Shown here piece after piece: positions 1 to 9,138 of a stretch of DNA of 64,000 bases; position 1 is the stretch's first letter, and every line of letters begins with the position of its first letter. The position numbers and the translations under genes are program-made. The notes beneath the pieces were generated by a model. It saw nothing but the letters and a program-made list of their open reading frames with translations, searched no databases and had not been told where the DNA came from. Origin of the DNA: CAYVFC01 sp964450715 (GTDB taxonomy: Bacteria; Myxococcota_A; Polyangia; Polyangiales; JAFGIB01). The DNA lies in contig CAYVFC010000010.1 in assembly GCA_964450715.1 (NCBI GenBank), positions 32,281 to 96,280 on the forward strand, written 5' to 3'.

Positions 1-1
1 C

Positions 2-787
2 TACTGCGGTATCCGGTTGGCGGACGACATGCGTTTCATGGTCGAGCGTCGGCTGGGCGCCCGTTTGGAGGCGCTGAGGCTGGAGAGCTTCCGGGAGTAC
101 TACCGCTACCTGCGCTACCACCACGGGCGGGAGGCCGAGCTGGAGCGGGCAGTCGAGATGCTGACCACCAACGAGACCTACTTTTTCCGCGAGACCGCCC
201 AGCTATCGGCGTTCCGGGACGAGGTGCTGCCGGTCCTGCGCGAGGCCGAGGGCTCCCGCCGCAGTCTGTCGGTATGGAGCGCCGGCTGCTCGACCGGCGA
301 AGAGGTCTACACGGTAGCGATGCTGATCGAGCAGTCGGGCCTGTTAAACGGCTGGGAGGTCCGGGTTTTCGGCAACGACATCTGCCGCCGCGTTATACAG
401 GTAGCGCGACAGGGGGTCTACGGCCCTTCCAGCTTCCGGGCTATGCCTCGCCAGTACCGGAAGTATTTTACGGAGACCGAGGTCGGGTTCTTGGTGGATC
501 CGGCCATACGCGCCAGGTGCCATTTCGGCCATTTCAACCTGTTGGATCCCGGGCGAGCCGCCATGGTTGGGCGGGTGGACGCGATATTCTGCCGGAACGT
601 CCTGATATACTTCGACCAGGAGTCCCGCAGGCGGCTGGTCGAGATATTTCACCAGCGATTACGGCCCGGGGGCTTCCTGATGCTCGGGCACAGCGAGTCG
701 CTGATCAATGACTCTACGGCGTTCGAAATAGCGCAACTCGCTGGCGATCTGGTGTATCGTAAGCCCTTGAGCGCGGTTGCGCCCTGA
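2..787 (+). CDS. cheR: CheR chemotaxis protein methyltransferase (5' end missing)
   Basis: S-adenosylmethionine-dependent methyltransferase that methylates glutamates on chemoreceptors. The frame is open to the left edge, and the first residues (YCGIRLADDMRFMVERRLGA) already match the interior of the CheR N-terminal helical domain, so the true start lies upstream. The TTG at 17 is an unlikely start. The catalytic domain shows the SAM-binding motif SAGCSTGEE, and further on FCRNVLIYF and LRPGGFLMLGHSES, all typical of CheR. It is followed at short distance by cheB and cheY on the same strand, so this is the end of a chemotaxis operon. Identification is firm; only the start is unknown. Confidence 0.95.
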   Translation, partial: YCGIRLADDMRFMVERRLGARLEALRLESFREYYRYLRYHHGREAELERAVEMLTTNETYFFRETAQLSAFRDEVLPVLREAEGSRRSLSVWSAGCSTGEEVYTVAMLIEQSGLLNGWEVRVFGNDICRRVIQVARQGVYGPSSFRAMPRQYRKYFTETEVGFLVDPAIRARCHFGHFNLLDPGRAAMVGRVDAIFCRNVLIYFDQESRRRLVEIFHQRLRPGGFLMLGHSESLINDSTAFEIAQLAGDLVYRKPLSAVAP

Positions 788-814
788 AACGGCCCGATGG
801 CCGGAGGTTGCCCG

Positions 815-1894
815 ATGAAGATCCTACGCGTTCTCGTGGTCGACGATTCCGCCGCCAACCGGCAGATGATCGTCGATCTTCTGGAGAGCGTGGACGGGGT
901 CGAGGTGGCGGGAACCGCGGGCGACGGAGACGAGGCGCTGCGGCTGGTTTCCTCTTTGCATCCGGACATGATCACGCTGGATCTGGAGATGCCGCGTATG
1001 GATGGTTTCACCTTCCTGCGGCTCCTCATGGCCAGCCGGCCCACCCCAGTGGTGGTCATTTCGAGCTACGCCGCCAAGGAAAATGTCTTCCGGGCGCTGG
1101 AGCTGGGAGCGCTGGACTTCATCGCCAAGCTCGGCAACCGGAAGTCCGAGACCCTGGAATCGATGGGTGAGCAGCTCAAACGTATGGTCAATACGGTCCG
1201 GCAGCTCTCGCCCCTCGGGATCGATCCGGCCAGGCACCGCGTGGGCAGGGCCCGTGTCTCGGTGAACGGGGTGTACAGCTACGCTGCGGACAAGAAGAGC
1301 AAGGCCCCGGTCTCGGATTCCGGGCCGGGAAAGGTCGTGGTGGTGGCGGCGTCCACCGGCGGCCCCACCGCGCTTCTAGAGCTGTTCGCGCGGCTGCCCG
1401 CCGAGGCCTCAGCCTCTCTGGTGGTCGCCCAGCACATGCCCGAGCGCTTCACCAGGACCCTGGCCGAACGGCTCGACCGCATCAGCTCCTTTCGCGTGCA
1501 CGAGGCAGCGGCGGTCGAACCGCTGCTGCGCGGGGGCGGCCTGGTGTGTCCGGGAGGACGCAATCTGGAGGTGGACCGGGAGGGCGGCAAGCTGGTGGCC
1601 AGGGTGTCGATGCCCGAGCCGGCGGACAGGTACACGCCCTCGGCGGACAAGCTCTTCTGCTCGGCCGCGCGGGTCGCGGGTGACCGCGTGATAGCGGTCG
1701 TGCTCACCGGCATGGGGGACGACGGTGCCAACGGGGTGGCCGAGGTCAAGAAGGCCGGCGGGACGGTGATCGTGGAGGCCGAGCAAACGGCCGTGATCTA
1801 CGGGATGCCGCGAGCGGCGCAACGCACGGGTCGGGTGGACCGCAGCCTTCCGCTACGCGAACTTGCCGACCATCTGGTTGAGTTAATCTCGTAA
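815..1894 (+). CDS. cheB: CheB chemotaxis response regulator protein-glutamate methylesterase
   Basis: Removes methyl groups from chemoreceptors, opposing CheR, and is activated by phosphorylation. The 359-residue protein has an N-terminal receiver domain (acidic pair D10/D11, phosphoacceptor D56 in TLDLEMP) and a C-terminal methylesterase domain. Catalytic residues visible are Ser180 (ASTGGPT), His207 (AQHMPE) and Asp303 (GMGDDG). I chose the ATG at 815 because GGAGG lies seven bases before it; an in-frame ATG at 797 would add six residues and has no Shine-Dalgarno. The gap to cheR is 27 bp, consistent with one transcript. Linker length is normal for the family. Confidence 0.95.
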   Translation: MKILRVLVVDDSAANRQMIVDLLESVDGVEVAGTAGDGDEALRLVSSLHPDMITLDLEMPRMDGFTFLRLLMASRPTPVVVISSYAAKENVFRALELGALDFIAKLGNRKSETLESMGEQLKRMVNTVRQLSPLGIDPARHRVGRARVSVNGVYSYAADKKSKAPVSDSGPGKVVVVAASTGGPTALLELFARLPAEASASLVVAQHMPERFTRTLAERLDRISSFRVHEAAAVEPLLRGGGLVCPGGRNLEVDREGGKLVARVSMPEPADRYTPSADKLFCSAARVAGDRVIAVVLTGMGDDGANGVAEVKKAGGTVIVEAEQTAVIYGMPRAAQRTGRVDRSLPLRELADHLVELIS

Positions 1895-1908
1895 ACCGGT
1901 GGCAGACA

Positions 1909-2283
1909 ATGGCTGATCGCACCTGCCTGGTAGTCGAAGATTCGCCGATGATGCGCCAGCTGATCACGTTTGCGCTCTCCCGGATCAAGAACCTGACGGT
2001 GACCGAGGCGGAGGACGGTATCGGCGGCTTGAAGCAGGTCACCGCCAAGAAGTTCGATATCGTCATCACCGACATCAACATGCCGATCATGGACGGCCTG
2101 AAGCTGGTGCGAAAGATCCGTGAGATGGATTCGTATAAGAATGTACCGATCGTGATAGTCACCACCGAGGGGCTGCAAGAGGACCGGGAGCGCGCCCTGG
2201 CGCTGGGCGCGAACGCCTATATCACCAAGCCCATCCAGGCCCCCGAGGTGATAGACACCGTCAAGAAGCTCCTGAAGATCTAG
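1909..2283 (+). CDS. cheY: CheY-type single-domain response regulator
   Basis: A 124-residue stand-alone receiver domain with no output domain. Family residues are in place: E10/D11 acidic pair, phosphoacceptor D55 in VITDINMP, T85/T86 switch region, and K107 in ITKP. By analogy it carries the signal from CheA to the motor or another effector. It starts 14 bp after cheB, so it is probably co-transcribed. Assignment as CheY rather than a generic receiver rests on length and the cheR-cheB context. Confidence 0.9.
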   Translation: MADRTCLVVEDSPMMRQLITFALSRIKNLTVTEAEDGIGGLKQVTAKKFDIVITDINMPIMDGLKLVRKIREMDSYKNVPIVIVTTEGLQEDRERALALGANAYITKPIQAPEVIDTVKKLLKI

Positions 2284-2306
2284 CCGCGACCGGGGGAGGG
2301 CCAACC

Positions 2307-2921
2307 ATGGTCTGGGTCAAAATCTGCGGGGTGACGCGCGTAGAGGACGCCCTGGCGTGCGTGGAAGCCGGGGCGGATGCCGTCGGCGTCAATTTCTACG
2401 AACGCTCACCGCGCCACTGCGGCCCGGAAATCGCCTGCGCCATCGTGGAGGCGGTGGGAAATCGGGCGGTCACGGTCGGGGTATTCGTCGACAAGAGCTA
2501 CGAGGAAATCGTGGCTCTGCGCGAGAAGGTCGGCTTCGGGCTAGCGCAGCTGCACGGCAGCGAGACGCCGGAGCTCTTGGATCGGCTGTTGCCCCACGCG
2601 TACAAGGCTATCCGCGTACGGGGCGATTTCGCGGCCCGGCAGGCCAGGGACTACGGCGGTGAAACCATTCTGCTGGACGCGTACGTCCCGGGTATCGCCG
2701 GAGGCACGGGCAAGACCTTTGACTGGGGGCTGGCCGCGCGCGTGGCAGAGACCCGGCGGGTGATCCTGGCCGGCGGCCTCAAACCGGAAAACGTCTCGCA
2801 AGCCATTGCCCGGGTCTCGCCCTACGGTGTAGACGCGGCCAGCGGGGTAGAAAGCGCCCCGGGCAAAAAAGACCTGAACCTGGTCCGCGCCTTCATCGAG
2901 ACCGCCAAGGGCGCCAGGTAA
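2307..2921 (+). CDS. trpF: Phosphoribosylanthranilate isomerase TrpF
   Basis: Catalyses the Amadori rearrangement of N-(5-phosphoribosyl)anthranilate in tryptophan synthesis. The 204-residue TIM barrel begins VKICGVTRVEDA, carrying the catalytic Cys, and has the LLDAYVPG segment with the catalytic Asp plus a C-terminal phosphate-binding GVDAASGVE. A good ribosome site (GGGGGAGGG) sits before the ATG, and the gene starts 23 bp after cheY on the same strand, so it appears to be read through from the chemotaxis genes. trpB and trpA lie about 8 kb away on the other strand, so the trp pathway is split. Confidence 0.95.
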   Translation: MVWVKICGVTRVEDALACVEAGADAVGVNFYERSPRHCGPEIACAIVEAVGNRAVTVGVFVDKSYEEIVALREKVGFGLAQLHGSETPELLDRLLPHAYKAIRVRGDFAARQARDYGGETILLDAYVPGIAGGTGKTFDWGLAARVAETRRVILAGGLKPENVSQAIARVSPYGVDAASGVESAPGKKDLNLVRAFIETAKGAR

Positions 2922-2937
2922 CGGCACGTTGGGAAGA

Positions 2938-3158
2938 GGGGGACGTTGTTGAGTAATTAAGTTGTTTCCTGGAAGAGGGGGACGAAGAGGGGGACGTTGT
3001 TGAGTAATTAAGTTGTTTCCTGATGGACGACTGCATTCAGTAAATGTGAAAAGAGGCGCTATTATGGCTGCTAAACGGTTGGCGGAAACAACTTAATTAC
3101 TCAACAACGTCCCCGTCCCCGCTTGCCGGAAACAACTTAATTACTCAACAACGTCCCC
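2938..3158. repeat. Nested inverted repeat, two direct plus two inverted 31-32 bp units
   Basis: The unit begins GGGGGACGTTGTTGAG and ends AAGTTGTTTCC. Two direct copies lie at 2938-2969 and 2989-3020, and two inverted copies at 3084-3114 and 3128-3158. The whole block can fold as a long cruciform around a roughly 63-bp centre. It fills the gap between trpF and the glycosyltransferase gene. GGGGAC-type palindromes of this layout resemble REP sequences mobilised in trans by RAYT (Y1) transposases; that link is an inference, since no transposase is in the window. Confidence 0.85.
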
Positions 3159-3183
3159 GTTCCCCGCTCGTCCCCGTTCCCGC

Positions 3184-4656
3184 ATGGCTTCAGGTAGACC
3201 GCTCAATCTTCTGGTCCTGGTGCTGGCCGCGGCTTTCGCTCTGCGTCTCTTCGCCGGCCTCGGCTACCCCAACATTCTCTGGCCCGACGAGATCTACCAG
3301 ACACTGGAGCAGGGCCATCGGCTCACCTTCGGTTATGGCATCGTGCCCTGGGAGTTCCGGGCCGGCACGCGCAGCTGGCTGCTGCCCGGAGTCCTGGCCG
3401 GGATCATGAGGGTGGGCGGTTGGCTAGGGTCGGGCAGCGGTCCCTACCTGGCTGCGGTCACCGTCGCGCTCTGCGCTCTTTCGCTGCTGCCAGTGGCCGT
3501 GGCCCTGCGCTGGGGGCATCGAGTCGGCGGCACGGCCACGGCGCTGATCACGGGAACGCTGGCGGCAATCTGGTTCGAACTGGTCTACTTCGCGCCCAAG
3601 GCGCTGTACGAGGTGGTCGCCTGCCACCTGCTGCTGCCCTCGCTCTACCTCGCGCACTTCCACGACGCAAAGCGCGGCAGGCTGGTCTTGTCGGGCCTGC
3701 TGCTGGGCGCTTCCCTTGCCCTTCGTATCCAGCTGGCCCCGGCAATTGTCTGCGCGCTCGTACTGGTCTGCCGCGCCGATACAAAGGGCAAGTGGTATCC
3801 GCTTGCCGGTAGCGCGGCGATCGCCTTCTCGCTCGGAGGGCTGCTCGACATGGTGACCTGGAGCTACCCTTTCCAGTCCGCCTGGTACGGCTTCACCGTC
3901 AACATCCTCGAGGGTAAGAGCCTGCTCTGGGGTGCACACCCCTGGTACCACTATCCGGTTACGGCCGCCCGGGTCTGGTCCTGGGCCGCCCTGCCGCTGG
4001 CCGCGCTTTTCTTGGCGGGGGCGCGCGACAGCCGACTTCTGCTGCTCACCGCCGCGATCGTGTGGGCGACCCACAGCCTGATCGCGCACAAGGAGTACCG
4101 CTTCGTCTACCCGGCGCTGCCCATGCTGCTCATCGTCGCCGGCTGCGGCCTGGGCCGTCTTTACCGGCGCTTCGAGCGGATCTCCGCGTCGCCCTGGCGC
4201 CGCCGGGCAGCGCTGGGAGCCCTCCTTCTCGCCTGTTGCCTGACCTCGCTCTTCCTCGCACCGCGCTTCGACGCCTCCCGAACCGGCGTGGAGCTGGCCA
4301 CGGACGGCCCCTCGCATTGGCGCTACTTTCGCGCCCCGCTGCGCTTTTTCCGGGCCTTGAGCCGGGATAAGACAGCCTGCGGGATCGGCCTGCGCCGCGT
4401 GCACTGGGCGCTCACCGGAGGGTACACCTATCTGCACCGGAACATCCCCCTGTACGACATCGATTCCTCGCGCAAGTTGCAGGATCTATCCGATGGCTTC
4501 AACTATCTTATGGCGAGCGGGATCACCGCCCCGCGGGTCGGCCCCTACACCCGGGTGGGCTGCATGGACGGTTACTGCCTGTATAGACGGCCGGGCTCCT
4601 GCGCGCCGCGTCCCGGCTACCACCTCAACCGCATACTGGAATACCGCGGGGAGTAG
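3184..4656 (+). CDS. GT22-type (Alg9/PIG-B-like) membrane glycosyltransferase
   Basis: A 490-residue polytopic membrane protein. The N-terminus (hydrophobic segment about residues 8-25) is followed by NILWPDEIYQTLEQGHRL, which fits the acidic lumenal loop of GT-C transferases. The segment HKEYRFVYPALP near residue 300 matches the HKExRF-Y-P signature of the Alg9/GPI-mannosyltransferase (GT22) family. Such enzymes transfer sugars from polyprenyl-phosphate donors on the periplasmic face; donor and acceptor cannot be told here. There is no clear Shine-Dalgarno before the ATG, which lies 25 bp after the inverted-repeat block, so the start is moderately certain. Confidence 0.8.
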   Translation: MASGRPLNLLVLVLAAAFALRLFAGLGYPNILWPDEIYQTLEQGHRLTFGYGIVPWEFRAGTRSWLLPGVLAGIMRVGGWLGSGSGPYLAAVTVALCALSLLPVAVALRWGHRVGGTATALITGTLAAIWFELVYFAPKALYEVVACHLLLPSLYLAHFHDAKRGRLVLSGLLLGASLALRIQLAPAIVCALVLVCRADTKGKWYPLAGSAAIAFSLGGLLDMVTWSYPFQSAWYGFTVNILEGKSLLWGAHPWYHYPVTAARVWSWAALPLAALFLAGARDSRLLLLTAAIVWATHSLIAHKEYRFVYPALPMLLIVAGCGLGRLYRRFERISASPWRRRAALGALLLACCLTSLFLAPRFDASRTGVELATDGPSHWRYFRAPLRFFRALSRDKTACGIGLRRVHWALTGGYTYLHRNIPLYDIDSSRKLQDLSDGFNYLMASGITAPRVGPYTRVGCMDGYCLYRRPGSCAPRPGYHLNRILEYRGE

Positions 4657-4670
4657 AAAGGACCGACGCG

Positions 4671-5708
4671 ATGAAGGCCATGCTATTGGAGCGGATCTGC
4701 GATCTGAAGCAAGAGCCGAATCCCTTGCGGCTGGCGGAGATCCCTCGGCCCGAGCCCGGGCCCGGGCAGGTCTTGCTCCGGGTCAGCGCCTGCGGGGTCT
4801 GCCACACCGAGTTGGACGAGATCGAGGGGCGCACCCCTCCGCCCTCCCTGCCGGTGATTCCCGGCCACCAGGTAGTGGGCCGGGTCGAGAGCCTGGGCCC
4901 GGAGGCGTGCCGCTTCCGCCCCGGAGACCGTTTAGGGGTCGCCTGGATCCACTGCAGCTGCGGCAACTGCCCACGCTGCCAACGGGGCGAGGAGAACCTC
5001 TGCGAGGCGTTTCGGGCCACGGGCCGGGACGCCGACGGCGGATACGCCGAGTACATGACCGTCTCCGAGGATTTCGCCCACCCCATCCCGGAGATCTTCA
5101 CCGACCTGGAAGCGGCTCCGCACCTGTGCGCCGGCGCCATCGGCCACCGCTCCCTGCGCCTGGCTGGGCTCGAGGAGGGCCAGGCGCTGGGCCTTACCGG
5201 CTTCGGGGCCTCCGCCCACCTGGTGCTGCTGCTGGTCCGCAACCGCTATCCGGGCTGCCGGGTCTACGTGTTCGCCCGCAACGAACGGGAGCGGCAGTTC
5301 GCCCGCGAGCTGGGCGCAGTCTGGGCGGGGGACACCGCCGAGGCGGCGCCGGAGAAGCTGCACTGCATCATCGACACCACCCCGGTCTGGAAACCGGTGG
5401 TCGAGGCGCTGGCAAACCTCGAGCCGGGCGGACGTCTGGTGATCAACGCCATCCGCAAGGAGTCGTTCGACAAGCAGGAGCTGCTGCGGCTCGACTACCC
5501 GACCCACCTCTGGGAGGAGAAGGAGATCAAGAGCGTAGCCAACGTGACCCGGCGCGACGTGAGCGATTTTCTGGCCCTGGCCGCCGAGATCCCTATCCGT
5601 CCCGAAGTGGAGAGCTTCCCGCTACAAGAGGCCAACCGGGCGCTGCACGAGCTCAAGACCCAGAAGATACGCGGAGCAAAGGTATTGCAGATCGGTTGGC
5701 CCCGCTGA
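4671..5708 (+). CDS. Zinc-dependent alcohol dehydrogenase (MDR family)
   Basis: A 345-residue medium-chain dehydrogenase/reductase. The catalytic zinc ligands are C44 (ACGVCHTE) and H66 (GHQ). The structural zinc site is the four-cysteine lobe C97, C100, C103, C111. The Rossmann segment runs GLTGFGASAH, slightly unlike the usual GxGxxG. It probably oxidises an alcohol or reduces an aldehyde with NAD(P)(H); substrate is unknown. It begins 14 bp after the glycosyltransferase gene, so the two may share a transcript, though no functional link is evident. A MITE-like element starts 12 bp after the stop. Confidence 0.88.
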   Translation: MKAMLLERICDLKQEPNPLRLAEIPRPEPGPGQVLLRVSACGVCHTELDEIEGRTPPPSLPVIPGHQVVGRVESLGPEACRFRPGDRLGVAWIHCSCGNCPRCQRGEENLCEAFRATGRDADGGYAEYMTVSEDFAHPIPEIFTDLEAAPHLCAGAIGHRSLRLAGLEEGQALGLTGFGASAHLVLLLVRNRYPGCRVYVFARNERERQFARELGAVWAGDTAEAAPEKLHCIIDTTPVWKPVVEALANLEPGGRLVINAIRKESFDKQELLRLDYPTHLWEEKEIKSVANVTRRDVSDFLALAAEIPIRPEVESFPLQEANRALHELKTQKIRGAKVLQIGWPR

Positions 5709-5720
5709 CCCGCGTACACC

Positions 5721-5882
5721 TAAGGAGGCACCGCAAAATGACTCTATCAGGTTTCGGCGCGCGGCGGCGCCAGGCGCAAGCAGCGACGACGAGGAATTGC
5801 GTGGCTGTTTCGAGGAGAAGCGACGCCGCGGAGGGGACCGCCCCGCCCGAAAGAAGACGAGAATGTTTATAAATGGCCTCTA
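5721..5882. mobile_element. MITE-like palindromic element, copy A
   Basis: A 162-bp interspersed element bounded by TA at 5721 and TA at 5881. It aligns over its full length with the copies at 7106, 10432 and 15744, sharing the core AGCGACGACGAGGAAT and the right-arm segment CCGCCCCGCCCGAAAG. Its right end (GTTTATAAATGGCCTC-TA) closely matches that of copy D; its left end has drifted. It lies just downstream of the dehydrogenase stop. Confidence 0.8.
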
Positions 5883-5966
5883 ATCTCGGCTTTTCGGACC
5901 TATCGCGACTGCCTGTTGCTGAACCGCCGCGATTTTTCGCCGTTCTTGGGCTAGACTGCGCCCTCC

Positions 5967-7076
5967 ATGACGCAGATCAGCCGCCGTAAGGCCGGGTCGA
6001 GCGAAACCCTGAACCTCTCGCCGGTCGCGGCCCTTCCGAACGTTCACCAAATCGTGTTGCCCACCCCCTGGGAGGGCATCCTGGTGCAGATCTACCTGCT
6101 CGACACCGAGCCTCTGACTCTGATCGACACCGGGGTGAAGTGGGCGCCGTCGCGTGCAGCGCTGGAAGAAGCCTTCGACGCGCTCGGCAAGAAGCTTTCG
6201 GAAGTGCGGCGGGTCATCATCACTCACTTTCACACCGACCACATGGGGCAGACGCAGTCGCTGCGCGACGCCGGGGCCGAGCTGGAGGTCATCGCCCACG
6301 AGCTTGAGGCTCCCTTTATCGAATCGCAGTCGCTTCGCCGCGAGCGAATGCTGGACAACCGCGTGAAGCTGTTCATCGAGCACGGCGTTCCCCGCGAGGT
6401 GATGGAACGGTACGCCACGGCCGAGCGTCACTACCACAAAAACGGACCGGTGCTGAGCGAGCAAACCCGGGTCGACCGAGCCTGCCGGCAGGGCGATCGC
6501 ATCGCCTTCGAGGGACTGGAACTGGAGGCGGTACACGCCCCCGGCCACACCGCCGGACACCTGGTGCTGTACGAGCGGAACAGCGGCACGCTTTTCACCG
6601 GGGATCACATCATGGGTTCGGACGTTCCCTTCACCGACGCCTACTACCTGGGCGACGAGCCCGATCTGGACGACCCGCATGGCCGTCGCCCGCGGCTGAA
6701 GGGGCTTTCGAGCTACCTGGGCTCGCTGCGCGATTTGCGGGAGCTCGGCCCGCATACCATCCTTCCCGCCCATGGCGGCATCATCACCAATCCCGCCCGC
6801 ACCATCGAGGCCGCGCGGCGCTTCTACGAGTCGCGGGTGCGCCGGGTGATGCGGGTGCTCGACGATCTGACCCGGGAGCAGGGCGAGGCTACCGCCTGGG
6901 AGATCTGGAGGGCGATGTACCCGAGCGCCCATCCGGAAAGCGATCTTCGGCTGCGCATGCTGGTCGTCATCGGCAGCCTCGATATCCTCGAGCAGGACGG
7001 CGCCTGCTGGACCGCCAGGCGAGAGGACGGCGTTCTGGTGCACCGCGCGGCCGATCCGGACGACCCGATGCGTTGA
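5967..7076 (+). CDS. Metallo-beta-lactamase-fold hydrolase
   Basis: A 369-residue protein with the MBL metal-binding motif HFHTDH at residues 87-92, a second site PGHTAGH, GDHIMG, and the late histidine in LPAHGG. After the MBL domain a C-terminal helical segment of about 90 residues (ARRFYESRVRRVMRVLDDL onward) fits the winged-helix tail of LACTB2-like hydrolases. Likely a thioesterase, nuclease or glyoxalase-type hydrolase; the substrate cannot be read from sequence. It stands alone between two MITE copies. Confidence 0.88.
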   Translation: MTQISRRKAGSSETLNLSPVAALPNVHQIVLPTPWEGILVQIYLLDTEPLTLIDTGVKWAPSRAALEEAFDALGKKLSEVRRVIITHFHTDHMGQTQSLRDAGAELEVIAHELEAPFIESQSLRRERMLDNRVKLFIEHGVPREVMERYATAERHYHKNGPVLSEQTRVDRACRQGDRIAFEGLELEAVHAPGHTAGHLVLYERNSGTLFTGDHIMGSDVPFTDAYYLGDEPDLDDPHGRRPRLKGLSSYLGSLRDLRELGPHTILPAHGGIITNPARTIEAARRFYESRVRRVMRVLDDLTREQGEATAWEIWRAMYPSAHPESDLRLRMLVVIGSLDILEQDGACWTARREDGVLVHRAADPDDPMR

Positions 7077-7105
7077 GCGCCCGCCGGGCCGAGGAGAGAT
7101 GATCG

Positions 7106-7268
7106 TAAGAGCACATCTCGAAAATGCCGACCGAGTATTTCGCAGAGCGACGGCCCGAAATGCAAGACGCGACGACGAGCAATAGCGGCGCTATTTCGAG
7201 GAGGAGCAACGCAGCAGATCGGGCCGCCCCGCCCGAAAGGCGACCGGAGATTTTTTTGTGCTTTGGAT
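7106..7268. mobile_element. MITE-like palindromic element, copy B (diverged ends)
   Basis: About 163 bp, aligned with copy D from a TA at 7106. The central symmetric core AATAGCGGCGCTATT is intact, as are GACCGAGTATTTCGCAGAG on the left and GGGCCGCCCCGCCCGAAAG on the right. The terminal repeats are degraded (left AGAGCAC, right GTGCTTT). The remaining 187 bp up to the VKOR gene hold no gene I can support. Confidence 0.75.
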
Positions 7269-7455
7269 CTCGCGGGGTTGACAAGCTTTGGCGCGTGATG
7301 TCGCATGCACAGAAAATCGCTTCCATCCCGGTTTGCGTATACCAAACTATCATCGCCAGGAGAGGTCACCGCGATGGGCCTTGAACGGCCGCGTTGAACG
7401 TCGGTTAACAGAAATAGCTGGTTGAAAGGTTGGTAAGGGATTCCGACAGGGGGAT

Positions 7456-9138
7456 ATGAATATGCGATCTCACCGTCCTCACCCGTTTATGATTCTGCTG
7501 CTCGTAGCTTGCGGAGCTGGATTCCTTTTTGCCGCGGTATCCGCCTATGATTCCGTCGCGCATTTGGACCGTCAGCTGCACGGAGTGCATTGTTCGTACT
7601 TGCTCGGGCTCGGCCCTTCCGACATCAGTGGATCGTCCGGGTGCCACGCCACGCTGATGAGCTCCTATTCGTCGGTTTTACGCCAGCCCATATGGGGCGG
7701 CTTTCCCATAGCGATTCCCGCCATGTCGGTCTTTGCCTTCCTGGTCTTTTTCGGCACGGCCTTGCTGCTAAACCACCGACAAACCGATACGCGCGCGGCG
7801 GCCTTCTTGTTCGCGGCCGCGTGGTTGCCGCTGCTCAGCTCGGGGATCATGGGCTACCTATCCGTGTTCGAGCTGAACGCGGTATGCAAACTGTGTATCG
7901 GCATCTATCTGTCCAGTGCGGCGGCCTTTGTCGGGGCTTGCGGGTTATGGATCGTCGCTAGCAAGCAAGCCGCGAAGAAAATGCCGGCCGAACAGGCCGA
8001 ACAGGCGGACGGAACCGTCGAAACGGCTGGCAGCATCAAGGGCGCCGAGCTCTCGCCCGCCGTGTTGACCGCCGCCTTTGCCGTCGGCGTCTTGTTCGTG
8101 GCGGTTCCGGTAGGTACCTACGCCGCAATGGCGCCCGATTTCTCGCGTTATATCGGCAGCTGCGGGCAGCTCGCCCACCCGGCAGATCCACGCGGGGTAT
8201 TGTTGCCCATCGGGCCGCAACAGCGCGAGATATCGATGATCGAGGTCATGGACCCGTTGTGCGCCGCCTGCGGGGTCTTCGAGCGGCGTTTCGGCGCTCT
8301 ACCCTTGGCAAACGAGGTGAGCCGGAAGCTTCTGCTCTTTCCCATGGATACATCGTGTAATTGGATGATCGACGAATCGATACATCCCGGCGCCTGCACG
8401 GTGAGCGAGGCGATCCTGTGCGCGGGCAACCGGGCGCAACAGGTGGTCGACTGGGCCGTTGCTGAACGGGAAGCGATCGGTAGGAACGCGCTCGGCGACG
8501 AAGGCGCGGTGCAACAAATGCTGCTCTCGCGTTTCCCCTCTCTGCGCGGTTGCCTGGGCTCGGCCAGGGTGCGCGCGCGCCTGAACGACGCGCTGAGATG
8601 GGCGGTGAAGAACCAGCTGCAGGTGCTCACCCCGCAAGTCTATGTATCCGGGCTGCGCCTTTGCGACGAGGACACCGATCTGGGCCTGGACTATGCTCTC
8701 CCGCGGCTGGTCGCGCGCGCCAGGGCCTTGCCGCCCGACAGCCGCCCGCGGTCGGAGCGCGAAAGCGATGATTCCCCCGGGAAATCCCCGGCGTTACCCG
8801 GTGCGGCCGCGCATGACGCGCCGTCGACCGCCGAACCGAGTGAGCGCCCCGAACGAATCGATACGGCCGGCACCGAGCAGGAGCACTCCCCGGCGGCGGC
8901 CGACGACACTGTACAGAAGCTGGCCGAAAGAGCCGAGAAACAGCTAGAGACCCGTGCGGAAGACGAGTCGGACAAAACGACCGAGGAGCCGGCAAAAGCA
9001 CAGCAACCGCCCGCTGCCGATGGGCCCGTCGAGCCGGTAAGACCGGTCCCGACACCGCCGCCGCTGCCGGCCGAGAAGCAACCGCCAGCCCCGCCGCAAG
9101 TAGAAGAGCAACAGAACGAACAACAGGAGGGGCCATGA
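7456..9138 (+). CDS. VKOR-DsbA-like fusion, disulfide-bond redox protein
   Basis: A 560-residue membrane protein. The N-terminal vitamin K epoxide reductase domain has loop cysteines C46 and C63, the SSYSSVL segment, and the quinone-proximal C144-x2-C147 at the start of a transmembrane helix. A further membrane segment (about 203-225) leads to a periplasmic thioredoxin-fold domain with CAAC at C269/C272 and a cis-Pro loop at T392-P393. The last 130 residues are Pro/Glu-rich and probably disordered. VKOR-Trx fusions recycle periplasmic disulfide catalysts using quinones. The gene overlaps the next by one base (TGATG) and belongs to a three-gene operon. Confidence 0.85.
   Translation: MNMRSHRPHPFMILLLVACGAGFLFAAVSAYDSVAHLDRQLHGVHCSYLLGLGPSDISGSSGCHATLMSSYSSVLRQPIWGGFPIAIPAMSVFAFLVFFGTALLLNHRQTDTRAAAFLFAAAWLPLLSSGIMGYLSVFELNAVCKLCIGIYLSSAAAFVGACGLWIVASKQAAKKMPAEQAEQADGTVETAGSIKGAELSPAVLTAAFAVGVLFVAVPVGTYAAMAPDFSRYIGSCGQLAHPADPRGVLLPIGPQQREISMIEVMDPLCAACGVFERRFGALPLANEVSRKLLLFPMDTSCNWMIDESIHPGACTVSEAILCAGNRAQQVVDWAVAEREAIGRNALGDEGAVQQMLLSRFPSLRGCLGSARVRARLNDALRWAVKNQLQVLTPQVYVSGLRLCDEDTDLGLDYALPRLVARARALPPDSRPRSERESDDSPGKSPALPGAAAHDAPSTAEPSERPERIDTAGTEQEHSPAAADDTVQKLAERAEKQLETRAEDESDKTTEEPAKAQQPPAADGPVEPVRPVPTPPPLPAEKQPPAPPQVEEQQNEQQEGP

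Noticed and set aside
3424..4437. 337-codon reverse frame inside the GT22 gene
   Set aside because: Gln/Arg/Gly-rich shadow of a membrane protein gene.
4493..5872. 459-codon forward frame across GT22 and the dehydrogenase
   Set aside because: Runs through two good genes in another frame; Arg/Pro/Gly-rich.
5880..7043. 387-codon reverse frame opposite the metallo-hydrolase
   Set aside because: The forward strand carries intact MBL motifs; the reverse frame is a high-GC shadow.
7278..7306. TTGACA upstream of the VKOR operon as a promoter
   Set aside because: No acceptable -10 box at 16-18 bp spacing.
7124..7384. Small open frames inside the MITE copies (also 10470-10748)
   Set aside because: They arise from the repeat itself, in either strand and variable frame; no start signals.
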